From Arthrobacter sp. AK04 (GTDB lineage: Bacteria; Actinomycetota; Actinomycetes; Actinomycetales; Micrococcaceae): 64,000 nucleotides of DNA. The notes below the pieces were generated by a model. That model worked only from the letters and a program-made list of their open reading frames with translations, made no database searches and was not told the DNA's origin. Made by a program: the position numbers and the translations under genes. The stretch covers positions 124,001 to 188,000 of the forward strand of contig NZ_JAJOMC010000001.1 in NCBI RefSeq assembly GCF_021129155.1, written 5' to 3'. Shown here in pieces: positions 63,547 to 64,000 of the stretch (the stretch's first letter is position 1; each line of letters starts with the position of its first letter).

Positions 63547-64000
63547 TTAGTTCCTCCCTGCAGGTGCGGCGGCGTGGTCCGCGAACCAGCCGGTGACCTG
63601 CGGATCGATGTTCTGGTAGACGTGCTTGGCTTCCTGGTACTCGGCCAGGCCGGTGGGTCCCAGTTCGCGGCCGACGCCGGACTGGCCGAACCCGCCCCAT
63701 TCCGCCTGCGGCAGGTAGGGGTGGAAATCGTTGATCCAGATGGTGCCGTGCCGCAGCGCCCGGGCCACCCGCTGGGACTTGCCGGCATCCTGGGACCAGA
63801 CGGCGCCGGCCAGGCCGTAGTGGGTGTCGTTGCCGAGTTTTACGGCTTCCGCTTCGGTGGTGAAGGTCTCCACCGTGACCACCGGGCCGAATGCCTCGTC
63901 CACCACCACGGACATGCCGCTCTTGACCTGGTCCAGGACGGTGGGCAGGTAGTAGAAGCCCTTCTCCAGGTCCCCTTCACCCCAGGCGCCGCCGCAGCGC
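63547..64000 (-). CDS. betB: betaine aldehyde dehydrogenase (3' part; runs off the window)
   Basis: NAD-dependent aldehyde dehydrogenase; only the C-terminal 150 residues are inside the window and the frame stays open to the edge. EAFGPVVTVETF, NDTHYGLAGAVWSQD, GTIWINDFHPYLPQAEWGGFGQSG and GRELGPTGLAEYQEAKHVYQN are typical of BetB/GbsA-type enzymes. The active-site Cys lies outside. Forms an operon with betA. Confidence 0.9.
   Translation of the reverse strand, partial: RCGGAWGEGDLEKGFYYLPTVLDQVKSGMSVVVDEAFGPVVTVETFTTEAEAVKLGNDTHYGLAGAVWSQDAGKSQRVARALRHGTIWINDFHPYLPQAEWGGFGQSGVGRELGPTGLAEYQEAKHVYQNIDPQVTGWFADHAAAPAGRN

Overview
The window is high-GC DNA with dense, often 4-bp-overlapping operons, GTG and TTG starts and an HspR-type HAIR box in front of clpB. 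With the gene content (purF/purM with an actinobacterial membrane gene upstream, DUF3073, septum-formation-like protein, glucosylglycerate hydrolase), this points to an actinobacterium of the Micrococcaceae, most like Arthrobacter/Pseudarthrobacter. I recognised no tRNA, rRNA, insertion sequence, phage or CRISPR array. It reads as ordinary chromosome with a flexible catabolic and transport repertoire.

Layout. 1-2.7 kb: M20 amidohydrolase and an MHS-type transporter. 3.0-3.5 kb: secreted basic protein. 3.6-10.7 kb: glyoxylate/ureide operon hyi-glxR-gcl-glycerate kinase-allB plus a receiver-less winged-helix regulator. 10.8-14.3 kb: bcp, an MFS exporter, GNAT and small genes. 14.5-18.4 kb: partner-switching operon (receiver-PP2C phosphatase, cellulose-synthase-like GT2 with a large helical insert, STAS, RsbW-like ATPase), followed by a convergent GAF histidine kinase. 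20-20.8 kb: uraD-uraH. 20.9-24.1 kb: membrane gene, purF, purM. 24.5 kb: small secreted protein with a long leader. 25.0-31.3 kb: five-gene nickel/opine-metallophore-like (Cnt-type) transport operon behind a Zur/Fur-like box. 31.4-35.4 kb: DUF3073, septum-formation-like protein, clpB. 35.7-38.9 kb: MacAB-like tripartite ABC system. 39.0-42.1 kb: molybdate operon with a HTH-TOBE regulator. 42.4-46.0 kb: DUF4031-HD fusion, ComB-like phosphatase, YccF, trpF, hutD. 46.0-54.2 kb: glucosylglycerate-type uptake and hydrolysis operon with a divergent ROK regulator. 54.3-55.7 kb: ferritin, then a guanidine-III riboswitch and two SMR genes. 55.7-60.0 kb: LacI regulator divergent from a secreted pullulanase. 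60.2-64 kb: P-loop kinase, aldo/keto reductase, betA and the 3' part of betB.

Connections. The hyi operon and uraD-uraH have the same promoter architecture: immediately after each -10 come two 15-bp boxes about 21 bp apart with consensus TTYCAYRAWGCNGAA. This implies one IclR-type regulator (probably AllR-like, not in the window) for purine/ureide breakdown and glyoxylate salvage. Glycerate released by the GH63-type hydrolase at 47-48 kb could enter metabolism through the glycerate kinase at 7.5 kb.

The most unusual items are the GT2-centred partner-switching operon, the Cnt-like operon with a DppB-DppC permease fusion, and a set of long intergenic palindromes. Two palindrome families recur at distant loci with conserved arms and variable loops, and two copies sit inside the glyoxylate operon.
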